Positions 24,468 through 31,794 of a stretch of DNA of 64,000 nt are shown in pieces (the stretch's first letter is position 1; the number at the start of each line of letters is the position of its first letter). The translations under genes were made by a program, and so were the position numbers. The notes below the pieces were generated by a model. That model had not been told where the DNA came from. It saw only the letters and a list, made by a program, of their open reading frames with translations, and did not search any database. Source of the stretch: Actinomycetes bacterium (GTDB taxonomy: Bacteria > Actinomycetota > Acidimicrobiia > Acidimicrobiales > Bog-793); the NCBI GenBank assembly GCA_021796535.1, contig JAKABW010000002.1, forward strand, positions 1 through 64,000, written 5' to 3'.

Positions 24468-26192
24468 TCAGCCCTCTATCAGGTATTCGTCGTTTATTAC
24501 CGCTCCGGAGGTATTTCCCCAGATGAGACTGGAATTACTGATTGGAGAAAAAGTCATGCTGAAATCTCCACCCGTTTGCTCCACGCCGGAGCAGGCAAAA
24601 ATTTGCCCCGTTATCGTCGTCTGGTTGCCGTAGCTGACGCTTCCTGACGTATAGATAAACAGCGATATGTTGTGAGTCTGTACGTCTCCGCTTCCCGCGA
24701 TCGTTACCGTTGTGCCGGTGTTTCCGAGGCCGCTACAGCCGTTGTTGGCGGTATAAGGCGAAGAAAGTCCGGCGATAATGGTGAAGGAAAGAGGCGTGCT
24801 GGCTCCGGGGGCAAGGGAGGATGCCGCCTGTATCGATAACGTACCCCCCCCGTTTCCTCCGTCCGCCGTAAAGTTGGCTACTTCGAGAGTGACGTTTGTA
24901 TTCAGATTGACGGTTGAAAAAAGTATTCCCGACGCTATTGTACAGGTGGGAGCGTCTATTACCAGAGATGAAGAAGTCGCGTTGGCGATATCGTATAAAA
25001 AGGTGCCGGTTGTGGCGGATTTGGTAAAGAAGCTGGCACATGAGCCAGTTGTTCCGCCTCCCGTGGAAGGTACCGTAATCGTTTGGCTGGAGCTGCTGAT
25101 TGTCGGAGGATTGGGGAAAGACGGTATGGAAGGAGGTATGCCGCCGACCGGCTGATGACTCACACCGCCTCTGAACCAATCGGCGGAAGTGCCCCAACTG
25201 GGGTAGCTGGCGCTGTTGGATACATATGAGACTCCGTCCACGAAATTGGTGCCGGCGCTGGCCGCCATGATGTTGCCTTCCGTGGTCGAACCTTTTGGAC
25301 CCGTGGCGGTGGCGGTTCCCCATATTGCACCGCTGCTTGGGCCGCCGTAGAGTTGGATCGATCCGTTGTAGGCACCGGCATTGCCTTTTACATAGGAGCT
25401 TCCCCCTATGTAAATGCCGCTGCTTCCCCCGTTGAAGCTGGCGGCATTTCCTTCGATTATGGAATTGCCGCTCTTTCCGAGAGACAAAGCTCCCATGGCG
25501 ACAAAATTACCGGCTATCGTGCAATTCCCTAGGGATGCGGGACCATTGATCAAAACGTCAGCCGCATTGTTTACGTTGCCGTTGCATATTATATTTTGGG
25601 CAAATACGGACGGCAGGACGCCGTTTGCCGAAGGCGACAAAGAGTTGGAGTTGGTTGCATCAAAGGTGCCGTCCGTAAAAATGGCGTACCCCATGAGACT
25701 GCCGGGCATGGAGGAAATTAGAAAATCGGCCTTCATTTCGGCGGATTGGGTTTTACTTCCTATGGAATCCTGGCCGTAGGAAGTAACGGTGGCTTTGACG
25801 GGGGAGGGAGCCGAAGGCCCCAGCGTCGTTGACGTTCCGGAGCTGCCGCCGCAAGTTTCAGCCGTGGTACTTCCGGAACTCGCAAAGTATTCCACGGACA
25901 CTTGATACACGGAAGAGACCCCGGAGCTGTTTAAAGTCCCGGACTCTGTGCAGGGGTAGCCGCTGCTTTGAGGTGCGGAGTTGATTTGATTGAGAACCTG
26001 GCTTATGCCGGCATTGGCGGTCAGCTCGGCTTGAGAGGTGTTGGTATAGTCGAGGCTGTTGGCCGTGGCATTGCTGCTTACGCTGAGCCCCATGATTGAG
26101 GCGGCGGCCATCAGAGTGCCTATAATAAGCACCAGTATCAAAACACTGCCGTCATCCTGATTGTGGTGACGTGAAGCAACATGAGAGCGCAT
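24468..26192 (-). CDS. PilX-like pilus-associated protein, paralogue B
   Basis: A 574-residue relative of the protein at 20931-22841. After a His/Arg-containing leader it has the PilX-like helix GSVLILVLIIGTLMAAASIM, then NAGISQVLNQIN and YPCTESG in the same order as the paralogue, a Gly/Ser/Thr/Asn-rich body with repeated short strands (for example GKSGNSIIEGNAASFNGG), a Pro-rich linker with GGIPPSIPSFPNPP, and a C-terminal domain with four or more cysteines (GSCASFF, APTCTIA, NGCSGLG, IFACSG). Beta-helix structure and a surface role are inferred. ATG at 26192 lacks a ribosome site, and a TATAAT lies six bases upstream, so the message may be leaderless. Confidence 0.75.
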   Translation of the reverse strand: MRSHVASRHHNQDDGSVLILVLIIGTLMAAASIMGLSVSSNATANSLDYTNTSQAELTANAGISQVLNQINSAPQSSGYPCTESGTLNSSGVSSVYQVSVEYFASSGSTTAETCGGSSGTSTTLGPSAPSPVKATVTSYGQDSIGSKTQSAEMKADFLISSMPGSLMGYAIFTDGTFDATNSNSLSPSANGVLPSVFAQNIICNGNVNNAADVLINGPASLGNCTIAGNFVAMGALSLGKSGNSIIEGNAASFNGGSSGIYIGGSSYVKGNAGAYNGSIQLYGGPSSGAIWGTATATGPKGSTTEGNIMAASAGTNFVDGVSYVSNSASYPSWGTSADWFRGGVSHQPVGGIPPSIPSFPNPPTISSSSQTITVPSTGGGTTGSCASFFTKSATTGTFLYDIANATSSSLVIDAPTCTIASGILFSTVNLNTNVTLEVANFTADGGNGGGTLSIQAASSLAPGASTPLSFTIIAGLSSPYTANNGCSGLGNTGTTVTIAGSGDVQTHNISLFIYTSGSVSYGNQTTITGQIFACSGVEQTGGDFSMTFSPISNSSLIWGNTSGAVINDEYLIEG

Positions 26193-26198
26193 AGTCTT

Positions 26199-26228
26199 AT
26201 TATATCACTTTAAGTATTTATATGACTA
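26199..26228 (-). promoter_or_regulatory. Promoter of PilX-like paralogue B, predicted leaderless
   Basis: On the minus strand TAGTCA (26228-26223), an 18-base spacer and a perfect TATAAT (26204-26199). The -10 box ends six bases before the ATG, so transcription should start at or beside the start codon. Confidence 0.55.
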
Positions 26229-27020
26229 CTAAAAGTGGTTAAATTATTCTTTTTTATCGTCCTTCATTGTGTTGAAACATTCATTGGCTTTGCCAACAAC
26301 AGCGGTTGCGGTTCCGGAAGCCCGTCGTGCATTGTGGTTGGGCTACCGTACATTTATTTGCCAGGCACGTGACTTTGTGTTACCGCACCGGCCAAACCTG
26401 TAAAGATTCAAACGACTTCCAATGATGCCCGTCAATGCGGTCCTCGGTGACCTCGCGCCTTACCTGAGCGTACGTCGACTTTTTCTGGCGGATGCCGGTT
26501 TTTGTAAGTCATGGCAGATCTCACAGGCGGGTACGCACATCTTTTTTTCCGCTCGGTGTTTTCCTGTCGTTTGTAATCCAAGGCCGTTTCCGTATTCTGT
26601 CTCGGCATCATATCGCCTTTTACAATCCATAAGCCGTTTTGAATACGAAAGTTGCTTCGCTTGTTCGAATTCCAAAAACGGTCCGGTGGATTCGCATTAA
26701 TAAATTTTTACTGCATGAAGATTATGGATAACTGCCTCTTTTGCTATACAAAGATCAGATGCCGTGACAGAAAAGGTTTTTATGTCGAAAAGTCAAGCTT
26801 TGGTCTACTTTATGCCATTTTGCAAGGAGTTATTAAATCAGAAAATACCGGTACGGCTTGCATGCGGCCTTCTTTTACTCCAATCCCATTTTGTCGCTGT
26901 AACTATAGCGGCATGAAAAATGTTTCCGAGTCAAAAAAATAAACCGATACAGCAAGCTCAGAGAAGGAAAATATGTTTCCGGCCGGAAAATAAAAAATAC
27001 TACTTTATGAATAATTTTAC
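26229..27020. other. Long non-coding region upstream of the pilin gene
   Basis: About 790 bases between the divergent PilX-like gene and the pilA promoter. Short frames exist on both strands but none has a ribosome site, recognisable motif or coding-like composition. I looked for a c-di-GMP (GEMM) riboswitch, a tRNA and a conserved RNA and saw none I can support. It may be a decayed region or hold an unrecognised RNA. Confidence 0.4.
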
Positions 27021-27049
27021 TTGCGCATTGTGTTTTTAGTTGTTATAGT
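27021..27049 (+). promoter_or_regulatory. pilA promoter
   Basis: TTGCGC at 27021-27026 and TATAGT at 27044-27049 with an ideal 17-base spacer, leaving a leader of about 90 bases before the pilin ATG. The leader contains a small ATCAG/CTGAT hairpin around 27054-27072. Confidence 0.65.
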
Positions 27050-27146
27050 CAATATCAGTTATTTATGCTGATTGTAAAAAGGTTTTACCCAGATATACGG
27101 CGTGAATACATATGAGATGTCATATCAATACAAAAGAAAGGAATAA

Positions 27147-27749
27147 ATGACAATGTCTCAGTCACTTCTAAGAAAGCAGCGTTGGCTGCATTCTCGTCTT
27201 AGCGAGAGCAAAGAAGAAGGTGAAGAAGGTTTTACGCTGATTGAACTTTTAATCGTTCTTCTGATTATAGGTATTTTGTTGGCAATAGCCATCCCGACAT
27301 ACCTGTCAGTAGTAGGCTCAGCCAGCTCAAGGACCGCTGCCACGAACCTTCAAACAGCCATAACGGCAGCTGATGCCGCCGCTACAGCGAACGGCGATGT
27401 ACTGCCCACTGGCAAAGCTTTGCTGGCTGCCTTCAACAACCAAGGCGATGGTATCCAATGGAACTCTGGGGCAGCTGCTAAGATCAACACCAATGAAATA
27501 AGTTATGCCGAGGGAGGTAATGGCCAATATATAATTTTTGAAGCCGCCGGTGCCAACAACACTTGTGAATACGCTGCGGCAGTGTACGCTGCAAATGTAG
27601 TCACACAATTCCCCACGCCGGGTACTTACTACAATATCTCTACCATTGCCTCAGGAAGCACAGGAACCGCAGCCACTTGCACGGCCGCCGCCCCACCTGC
27701 GATCACCAGTGGATGGTCACAAAACAGTAATACCCTAGGTAATTCTTAG
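27147..27749 (+). CDS. pilA: Major type IV pilin (prepilin)
   Basis: A 200-residue prepilin. The leader is unusually long (28 residues, ending EEGEEG) and is followed by FTLIELLIVLLIIGILLAIA, with Glu at position 5 and the classic hydrophobic assembly helix through IPTYLSVVGSAS. The globular part is Ala/Asn/Thr-rich and has two cysteines near the C-terminus (NNTCEY and ATCTAA) that could form the D-region disulfide. It would be processed by PilD and assembled by PilB and PilC encoded nearby. ATG at 27147 has AAGGA five bases upstream; an in-frame ATG at 27153 is less well spaced. It is a single transcript with its own promoter and a strong terminator, as expected for a highly expressed subunit. 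Confidence 0.93.
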   Translation: MTMSQSLLRKQRWLHSRLSESKEEGEEGFTLIELLIVLLIIGILLAIAIPTYLSVVGSASSRTAATNLQTAITAADAAATANGDVLPTGKALLAAFNNQGDGIQWNSGAAAKINTNEISYAEGGNGQYIIFEAAGANNTCEYAAAVYAANVVTQFPTPGTYYNISTIASGSTGTAATCTAAAPPAITSGWSQNSNTLGNS

Positions 27750-27781
27750 CAAAAAGCGCTAAAAACTTTTAGCCTTTTCAA

Positions 27782-27817
27782 AAGAGCTCCGTGCGAAAGC
27801 GCGGGGCTCTTTTTTTA
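27782..27817 (+). terminator. Intrinsic terminator of pilA
   Basis: AAGAGCTCCGTGC pairs with GCGCGGGGCTCTT (13 bp, two G-U pairs) around a GAAA tetraloop, followed by seven Ts. A smaller GCTAAAA/TTTTAGC hairpin precedes it at about 27757-27772. Confidence 0.92.
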
Positions 27818-28878
27818 ACCGGCTCAGGTATTTTCCTGTATCCGCTGTCACGAATCCCGCTGCGTCTTTGCCTTTTGACGACCCGGTTGTTTAGAATCTG
27901 TCAATCTCTTCGGTTTTTCGCTTTCTTGCACAGAGAGGCTTTTGTGCGGTTGTCTTGACCGTGGGTAAGCGGAAGGCAATTGTCACGAGGTGAAGACAGA
28001 GAAATACCGCGTCCGTATTCTCCTGACATTCGACACGATCCTTATCCGAAGGGCCAAAGGGGTCGTAAAAATAGACAAACAAACATTTCGCTTCGAAAAT
28101 AGCTTGTCAAGGTCGGTATTCGATCTTCTCAAACCGGTGCCATCTCAATTGATGAGCACAAGACAAGAAATAAAGAGCCGCTTACTTTGCAACTCTTTGG
28201 AATGCCGACTACGGCTCTAAAAAGATGTGCCGCTTTCTTCCCTGAAGGAGGCTAAGGGTTTTAGAGAAAGAGGGAAACCCCGAAAATCAAAAGGAATCGA
28301 TTCTTTGACGGTTCAGGCCCTGAAAGCAATTGCGGCGTTAAAACCAATCGGCATCGCTGAAAGCGATTCTGAGGATACCGAGAAGGTTATTTTTGCTGAT
28401 AAGCCGAGACTCTGTGTATTTTGGATGCAACTTGTCGTTTTGTCATTATTTTTTATCAGTGATCGAATTGGAGTAATCAAGGAGCGAAAATAATAATTGA
28501 GGGCTGGTGGCTTTTGCAGGAAAAAAGAACGAACTCCAATTTTGATACAAGCTTAGTTATTGCCGACGTTCTTTTGCCGAGACTCACGGCACAGCTTTTA
28601 TGCCGTCCGCACTTTTGTCCGGAGGGAGTAACTCCGGTTTTTATATACTTCGAAGTTTTGTACAATGAAGTGGGAACTTAGGTAAAAGAGTTTGTGTTGC
28701 AATCGCTGGGGAGGGATCCGGCTTTACTTTATTGAACGGGGAAAGCATGCTATAGCCGCCATTTACCATACGGTGAGAGTCTTCCGCCGTCTTGTTGAAC
28801 GTATTCGTTTCCGGAAACGTTGCTGACAAAAGCGGTAAATTGGAGTTACTCACCAAATGGGACACGGAACTCGCTTAG
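27818..28878. other. Gene-poor region between pilA and the insertion sequences
   Basis: About 1.06 kb without a convincing gene. Frames such as 27990-28220 and 28227-28493 on the plus strand show no ribosome site and no family I recognise. The last 40 bases before 28879 are probably the terminal part of the IS3-type remnant. The rest may be decayed DNA left by earlier insertions. Confidence 0.45.
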
Positions 28879-28986
28879 CTATGCCGCCTCTACTGTAGCA
28901 GCTTGTTCGAATTGAATCGGCGAAATATAGCCGATGCCCGAGTGCCGTCGTTTCCGGTTGTAGAAGTGGATCCAATCAAAGATCTC
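28879..28986 (-). pseudogene. IS3-family transposase (OrfB) C-terminal remnant, distal part
   Basis: The minus strand reads EIFDWIHFYNRKRRHSGIGY then ISPIQFEQAATVEAA and stops at 28881-28879. This is the typical end of the integrase-core OrfB of IS3 elements (FYN-RRHS-LGY-SP-EFE). The catalytic DDE positions lie further upstream and are missing, so it is not functional. It is cut at 28986 by the IS1634-type element; the preceding codons reappear at 30965-30991. Confidence 0.85.
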
Positions 28987-29003
28987 TAGTTCGAACTTAC
29001 GTC
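28987..29003 (+). repeat. Left terminal inverted repeat of the IS1634-type element
   Basis: TAGTTCGAACTTACGTC; matches the right end at 15 of 17 positions. Confidence 0.8.
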
Positions 29004-29065
29004 AGGCCGGGTAGGTTCGATGCCCTCTAGCAGTAAAGATGACTCATCTGGCCAGTTAGTACTGT

Positions 29066-30836
29066 CTACATCAGGCGCAAAGGCACCGCTGTCCCAATTA
29101 GCTCGAACACTCTTTTCTGCGTAGGCGTTGGCCTAGCAAGTAAATCAAAGGTAGTTGAATTAGTGTCCGTCACTGTTCTCATGGTGTTGCGGGTCAAAGT
29201 TCCGAGGTGTTCAATTAGTTCCCTGAAGCCTCGAACGGGCTCGCCGTCTTGGTTTTCCTTGTGTGCAGCTTTTTTCTTCGCCCCTCGTGAAGGGGTGGCT
29301 GGAGCCACAGGGTTTTCTCTCGTAGTTGTTCGAAGCTCGTCGGTAAAGGTGAGTGGGGCAAGAACTTCACGCAGATGCCACACGAGGTAAGCAGCCAACA
29401 TGCAGATAAATACGTGAGACCGAACACGGCCCTCCAGGTAGTGATGGATGGGCCTCAAGTCGATGTCGTCTACTTTGATGTGACGAAAGTCCCGCTCAAC
29501 GTTAGATAGCGCCTTGTAGGCAATCGCTACCTCAGAAGCATCCACTTCGTTGTTGGTAAGTGTAGTTCGCAGAACATATATCCCATCTAAGGCCGCCTCT
29601 TGTTCGATGGCAGATTCTCGCCGGGTAACAGATAGGGATGAATTGGTAATGGTCACCTCGAAGTGCTTGGCTATCTTGTACTTGTTGAGAACTTTGCCGA
29701 CCTTCATCCCAATCTTGTCTGATCCCTCAAGGCGACCATTTTCGACCGCCAAGATAATCGGTGCCAAGGATTTCTTCGGTGGCTCCTAGAAGTTCAATTC
29801 GCTTGCGTTTTCGCTCGTAAGCCAAAACAGGATTGCGACAAGCAACCAGGCCTTCATCTGGATAGTCGAGATGGGTGAACTCGGCTAGATCCATCTCGTC
29901 GAATAGAGATAGTTGAAGCGGTCCGTTATTTCGGGCCAACCCCGCAATCTGGGGGGCACGAAGACATGTTAGCCAGCCGATATCGCCAGCTTCACGTAGT
30001 GCACTAATGCGAGCCGATGTAATCATCCCACGATCTCCAACCATGACAAGTGAATCGAGTTTGAAGCGGCGGCGAATCGAATCAACAATTGAAATGAAGG
30101 CACTTGGATCGGCTGTGTTGCCGGGAAAGACTTCAATAGCCACCGGACGACCATCTTTGTCAGTTAGAAGCCCATATTCGATCTGAGCAGTGCCCTTCTT
30201 TTTGTCACGCGAGTCTCCACGAGCTGCCAGTTCGTTCTTAGTTCCTTCTACCCACGATGACGACAGATCGAAATAGGCCAATGTAGAAGACTTTGACTCA
30301 TTGGCTAAATGACGACGTGCAAGTTTTGTCTCGATTATTTCCTGGTTTGCGCCAAGCCAGTCCATTGCTCCATAGACCTCATCAGTTGAAATCCCATCAA
30401 GTCCCAGATCACATTCCAAGGTAGTATCATCCCACCACTTAGTCGTCGCCAACTTAGGGCGCTGGTGAACAACTCTGACAACTACCAGGGCAAATGCAAT
30501 GTCACGCTCTCTACAGGCAGGTCCTAAAAGTTCAAGAAACCTGAGTTTCTTAGCCATCTCAACAACTGCAGCTACGTGACCATGAGCCAGTGAACGCGTG
30601 CACTCTAGGCCTTCACCAGCAACTAGAAGAGTCTTGCCAGCCAAGGTCGCTCGTAGTGCATCTAAGGCACGATCAGGCAAGGCCGAGACATTTCCTAACG
30701 TCTCATGACAGATCTTGCCTTCCTGGCGAAAGCTGCGGCGCAAGAGGTAAGAGACCGACTGACGATCCTCTCCGTCTTTACTTCGATACTTGCGCACCAC
30801 TCGGGCAACGTGAACGGCACTATCTTGCCTAGTCAT
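29066..30836 (-). pseudogene. IS1634-family transposase, frameshifted
   Basis: Two overlapping minus-strand frames, 30836-29727 and up to 29066, together give about 600 residues of an IS4-superfamily (IS1634) DDE transposase. The first has LAYFDLSSSWVEG (first Asp) and LVMVGDRGMITSARI (second Asp); the second has DGIYVLRTTLTNNEVD and IAYKALSNVERDFRHIKVDD (the Glu) and then VRSHVFICMLAAYLVWHLRE. The frame changes near ATEEI: dropping one C of the CC (plus-strand GG at 29768-29769) restores ATEEI-LAPIILAVENGRL, the continuous family sequence. A single-base insertion is therefore likely, with programmed frameshifting less likely because this family normally uses one frame. Confidence 0.85.
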
Positions 30837-30947
30837 ACAGCTCTTCTAACATACCTCTTTGGCAATGTCACGCATTATCTTGGCTACATTAATACAACCG
30901 AACCAAGCAATCGGTGCAGCTCAGCAGCCAGATCTGCGGAAATCGGA

Positions 30948-30964
30948 GACGCAAGTTCGGACTA
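30948..30964 (-). repeat. Right terminal inverted repeat of the IS1634-type element
   Basis: Read on the minus strand it is TAGTCCGAACTTGCGTC, matching the left end at 15 of 17 positions. Confidence 0.8.
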
Positions 30965-30991
30965 AATCTCTCGAGCCACTTCAAAAGCCTT
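30965..30991 (-). pseudogene. IS3-family transposase remnant, proximal part
   Basis: The minus strand reads KAFEVAREI and continues, after removal of the IS1634-type element, into FDWIHFYN at 28986. Nothing IS3-like is visible beyond about 31000, where the pilO terminator lies, so the IS3 element had already lost its 5' part. Confidence 0.7.
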
Positions 30992-31016
30992 GTTTTTCAA
31001 ACACTCTGTAAAAAGA

Positions 31017-31056
31017 TAAAGCATCAATAAAGCCGATTGTCTTTATTGATGCTTTA
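31017..31056 (-). terminator. Intrinsic terminator of the pil operon
   Basis: A perfect 16-bp stem (TAAAGCATCAATAAAG and complement) with an eight-base loop. On the minus strand it is followed by TCTTTTTAC. It lies about 95 bases after the pilO stop and marks the boundary with the IS remnant. Confidence 0.85.
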
Positions 31057-31149
31057 GGGAAGTATGCTCATTTGAGATAACTTTTGTACGTGATACCTAA
31101 AATGCGGTGCAAGTGGGCTACCTCTTGCAGTACTCCGTCGAGAAAGTGT

Positions 31150-31794
31150 TTATTTTTTGGATTTCGGCTTTGACGGGGTAAAGCTGGAAGGAGCCACCGC
31201 TGTCGGTGTCGCAGCCTGAGACGTATAAGACGTTGCAGTGATGGTGAGGGTCACCGAGTTGGATACGGTGTAGTTCAAAATGTTGAAAGATCCCGTACCG
31301 GTTCCGCCCGTGCCGCCGGGAGATATTGACAGCGACTGAATGGTAATTACTCTTTTCAGGTTGTAGATCTGTTGTAAAAATGTATAGGCGTTATTGTAAG
31401 CACCGGTAACGGTCATCGTAATCGGGTCGTCGATGTAGCCGTTCAATTCTCCGAGCGTAAAGTTGGAGATGCTTTGCATGCTCACGCTGTCTTTGGTGGC
31501 CAGTTTGGCAAGCTGGAGTACTACCGCGGGTCTTTGCGGGTTGTAAGGAAACGCTACGGGGAAAACCTTTGACGTAAACGGCGCTTCTTTGTGGATGGTG
31601 CCCTGTTCGGATTTTAGGGTGTTCAATTCATCTTGTAACGTGAGGATCTGCGCTTGGTCGGTTTGTTCCTGCTGATGAACGCTGGCGAGTTTATTTTGTG
31701 CCGGTGATAGCAGCAGGAACCACCAAACTATCAATGCGATGACAAGAATTACCAGAGAGACAATAACTGCTGGTTGTTTTAGTAAATTTTTCAT
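31150..31794 (-). CDS. pilO: Type IV pilus inner-membrane protein PilO-like
   Basis: A 214-residue bitopic protein: short cytoplasmic start, membrane helix at about 9-29 (IVSLVILVIALIVWWFLLLS), coiled coil at about 32-68 (NKLASVHQQEQTDQAQILTL), then a ferredoxin-like domain with TMTVTGAYNNAYTFLQQIYN and RVITIQSLSI, as in PilO. It ends in a Pro/Ser/Lys tail. PilO pairs with PilN to link the cytoplasmic PilM ring to the pilus. The ATG overlaps the stop of the PilM-PilN gene by four bases. No pilP follows, in line with a single-membrane cell. Confidence 0.85.
   Translation of the reverse strand: MKNLLKQPAVIVSLVILVIALIVWWFLLLSPAQNKLASVHQQEQTDQAQILTLQDELNTLKSEQGTIHKEAPFTSKVFPVAFPYNPQRPAVVLQLAKLATKDSVSMQSISNFTLGELNGYIDDPITMTVTGAYNNAYTFLQQIYNLKRVITIQSLSISPGGTGGTGTGSFNILNYTVSNSVTLTITATSYTSQAATPTAVAPSSFTPSKPKSKK

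Larger units (their letters stand above)
28987..30964 (-). mobile_element. IS1634-family insertion sequence (1978 bp)
   Basis: The ends carry 17-base terminal inverted repeats, TAGTTCGAACTTACGTC on the left and, read inward from the right, TAGTCCGAACTTGCGTC (15 of 17 identical). It is flanked by GATCTC on the left and AATCTC on the right, a 6-bp target duplication with one change. Removing the element and one copy rejoins the surrounding IS3 OrfB frame exactly (ARE-IFDW), which confirms the borders. It contains one transposase gene broken by a frameshift. Confidence 0.85.

Noticed and set aside
26340..26420. Possible c-di-GMP (GEMM) riboswitch upstream of pilA
   Set aside because: A GCACCGGCCAAACC stretch looks a little like the GEMM core, but the paired stems and the later CGCAAAGCC element are not there.
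26655..26685. tRNA-like T-loop (TTGTTCGAATTCC)
   Set aside because: No acceptor, D or anticodon arms can be formed around it, and no CCA-end stem.
28227..28493. 88-codon frame downstream of pilA
   Set aside because: No ribosome site, motif or coding-like composition; it lies in a gene-poor stretch next to insertion remnants.
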